A DNA stretch of 61,879 nt, taken from NCBI GenBank assembly GCA_949300325.1, contig CASGDQ010000069.1, positions 1 through 61,879 on the forward strand, in the 5' to 3' direction. Positions 61,224-61,879 of this stretch are shown one piece after another. The stretch's first letter is position 1; each line of letters opens with the position of its first letter. Source of the DNA: an uncultured Spirochaetales bacterium (GTDB lineage Bacteria > Spirochaetota > Spirochaetia > Sphaerochaetales > Sphaerochaetaceae). The position numbers were made by a program, and so were the translations under genes. A model generated the notes under the pieces. That model had not been told where the DNA came from and made no database searches. It worked only from the letters and a program-made list of their open reading frames with translations.

Positions 61224-61879
61224 TTAGGCTTCGGGCAAGTCAATCTTGCCGACAAAGCTGTAATAAATTTCAATGTCCTGCCTGCGGGTGCCGTTCTCGT
61301 CATAGCTGCACTCATGCACGACGATTTTCTCAATCATCTCCCGCAAGAGGGTGGGGGTCAATTCCTCAAAGGCAAGGTGCTTTCGGACGATACCCATAAA
61401 CTTTTCCGCGTTGACGGTGGCGGCCTGCGACTTGTTCAGTTCCTCCTGCAAAGCGGCGGCGCGGTCTTTCAGTTCCCGCTGCTCCTGCTCATAGTCGGCC
61501 GACAGTTCCATGAAACGTTCGTCGCTGATTTTGCCGTTCACATTGTCCTCATACAGCCGCTTGATTATGCGGCTCACTTCGGCAATGCGCTCCTGCGCCT
61601 GTTCAAGCTGCTTCGTGGCTGCGGCGGTCTTTCTCTTGCCGCCGATCTCGTTCTGCTGGATAAGCAGCTTCACAAAGCGGCTCTCATGCTTGGCGGCGTA
61701 TTCCGTCACCTGCCGGAGATTGGAGAGGACACCGGCGGTCAACAGGTCGGTGCGGATAAAGTGCGCCGTACAGTCGCGGGTGCGCTTCTTGTAGCTGCCG
61801 CAGATGTAACAGTCCTGCTTGCGGTTCTTGTTCTGATACCGCTGCTGGTACATCACATGACCGCAGTCAGCGCAGAACA
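61224..61879 (-). CDS. Large serine recombinase of a conjugative element, C-terminal part
   Basis: About 218 residues are visible; the 5' end lies past the window edge. It starts in a zinc ribbon (FCADCGHVMYQQRY, then CYICGSYKK), runs through a long coiled coil (QLEQAQERIAEVSRIIKRLY and EQRELKDRAAALQEELN), and ends in a DUF4368-type tail (MIEKIVVHECSY, then QDIEIYYSFVGKIDLPEA). This matches recombinases of Tn5397/Tn4451-type elements from gut Firmicutes. Its base composition is visibly richer in G and C than the neighbours. It lies at the edge of an insertion in an S41 peptidase gene. Confidence 0.85.
   Translation of the reverse strand, partial: FCADCGHVMYQQRYQNKNRKQDCYICGSYKKRTRDCTAHFIRTDLLTAGVLSNLRQVTEYAAKHESRFVKLLIQQNEIGGKRKTAAATKQLEQAQERIAEVSRIIKRLYEDNVNGKISDERFMELSADYEQEQRELKDRAAALQEELNKSQAATVNAEKFMGIVRKHLAFEELTPTLLREMIEKIVVHECSYDENGTRRQDIEIYYSFVGKIDLPEA

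Noticed and set aside
60950..61333. Open frame of 127 codons on the minus strand
   Set aside because: It runs across the junction of the S41 peptidase tail and the recombinase, in a different frame from both. Its composition is low in hydrophobic residues and unlike any known protein; the peptidase frame explains the DNA better.
1..61879. tRNA, rRNA, CRISPR arrays and phage structural genes
   Set aside because: I looked for tRNA arm patterns, repeated spaced motifs and phage-type genes and saw none; a covariance search could still find a diverged RNA gene.

Overview
The window looks like chromosomal DNA of an anaerobic, probably gut-dwelling spirochaete, most like the Sphaerochaeta/Treponema side of the phylum. 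This is inferred from the two ABC substrate-binding proteins whose signal peptides end in LFANGS or LFASGS, rubrerythrin with a PerR-type regulator, a type III glutamine synthetase next to a type I enzyme, an archaeal-type split glutamate synthase, and a serine recombinase of the kind carried by gut Firmicutes conjugative elements. No rRNA, tRNA or CRISPR array was seen.

Layout. 0.2-1.2 kb: perR-rbr peroxide operon with PerR boxes. 1.3-3.7 kb: nucleobase permease and PfkB kinase. 3.7-4.2 kb: an AT-rich gene-free stretch with a cluster of DnaA-box-like motifs. 4.2-10.9 kb: rsmE, a secreted S41 protease, lgt, an aminopeptidase P and gpmI. 10.9-20.7 kb: a divergent SDF-fold transporter with a membrane partner, a 1121-residue GH13 protein, pth, nth and an unusual DAHP synthase-prephenate dehydratase fusion. 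21.4-32.4 kb: a glutamine-centred block (asnB, pyrG, split glutamate synthase, glnA, an ANTAR RNA-binding protein and glnN). 34.2-44.0 kb: serine dehydratase, then a ribose-type ABC importer with two Gfo/Idh oxidoreductases, two TIM-barrel isomerases and a LacI regulator. 44.0-46.5 kb: an ATPase plus TOPRIM-like gene pair resembling an anti-phage module, followed by a decayed IS200/IS605 element. 46.5-55.1 kb: leuS, a GNAT-membrane fusion, topoisomerase IV (parE-parC), a pseudouridine synthase and a c-di-AMP receptor-like protein. 55.2-60.9 kb: a LacI-controlled ABC sugar-type importer operon that also encodes two paralogous 2H phosphoesterases. 60.9-61.9 kb: the tail of an S41 peptidase gene cut by the end of a conjugative-element-like insertion whose recombinase runs off the window.

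Three things stand out. (1) Four glutamine-related transcription units (asnB, pyrG, glutamate synthase, glnA-ANTAR-glnN) each have a short leader that begins near GACAA and folds into a Rho-independent terminator just before the Shine-Dalgarno sequence. An antiterminator-class ANTAR protein is encoded among them, so a local attenuation regulon is likely. (2) About nine genes have no useful Shine-Dalgarno sequence but have a -10 box 6-8 nt before the start codon (six of them with an exact or near -35 at 16-18 bp spacing), which suggests leaderless mRNAs are common here. (3) The 2H phosphoesterase pair in an importer operon is a combination I do not recognise.

Start codons were chosen by Shine-Dalgarno position, family alignment from memory, or the -10/start geometry. 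Function calls rest on motifs read by eye; no database search was run.
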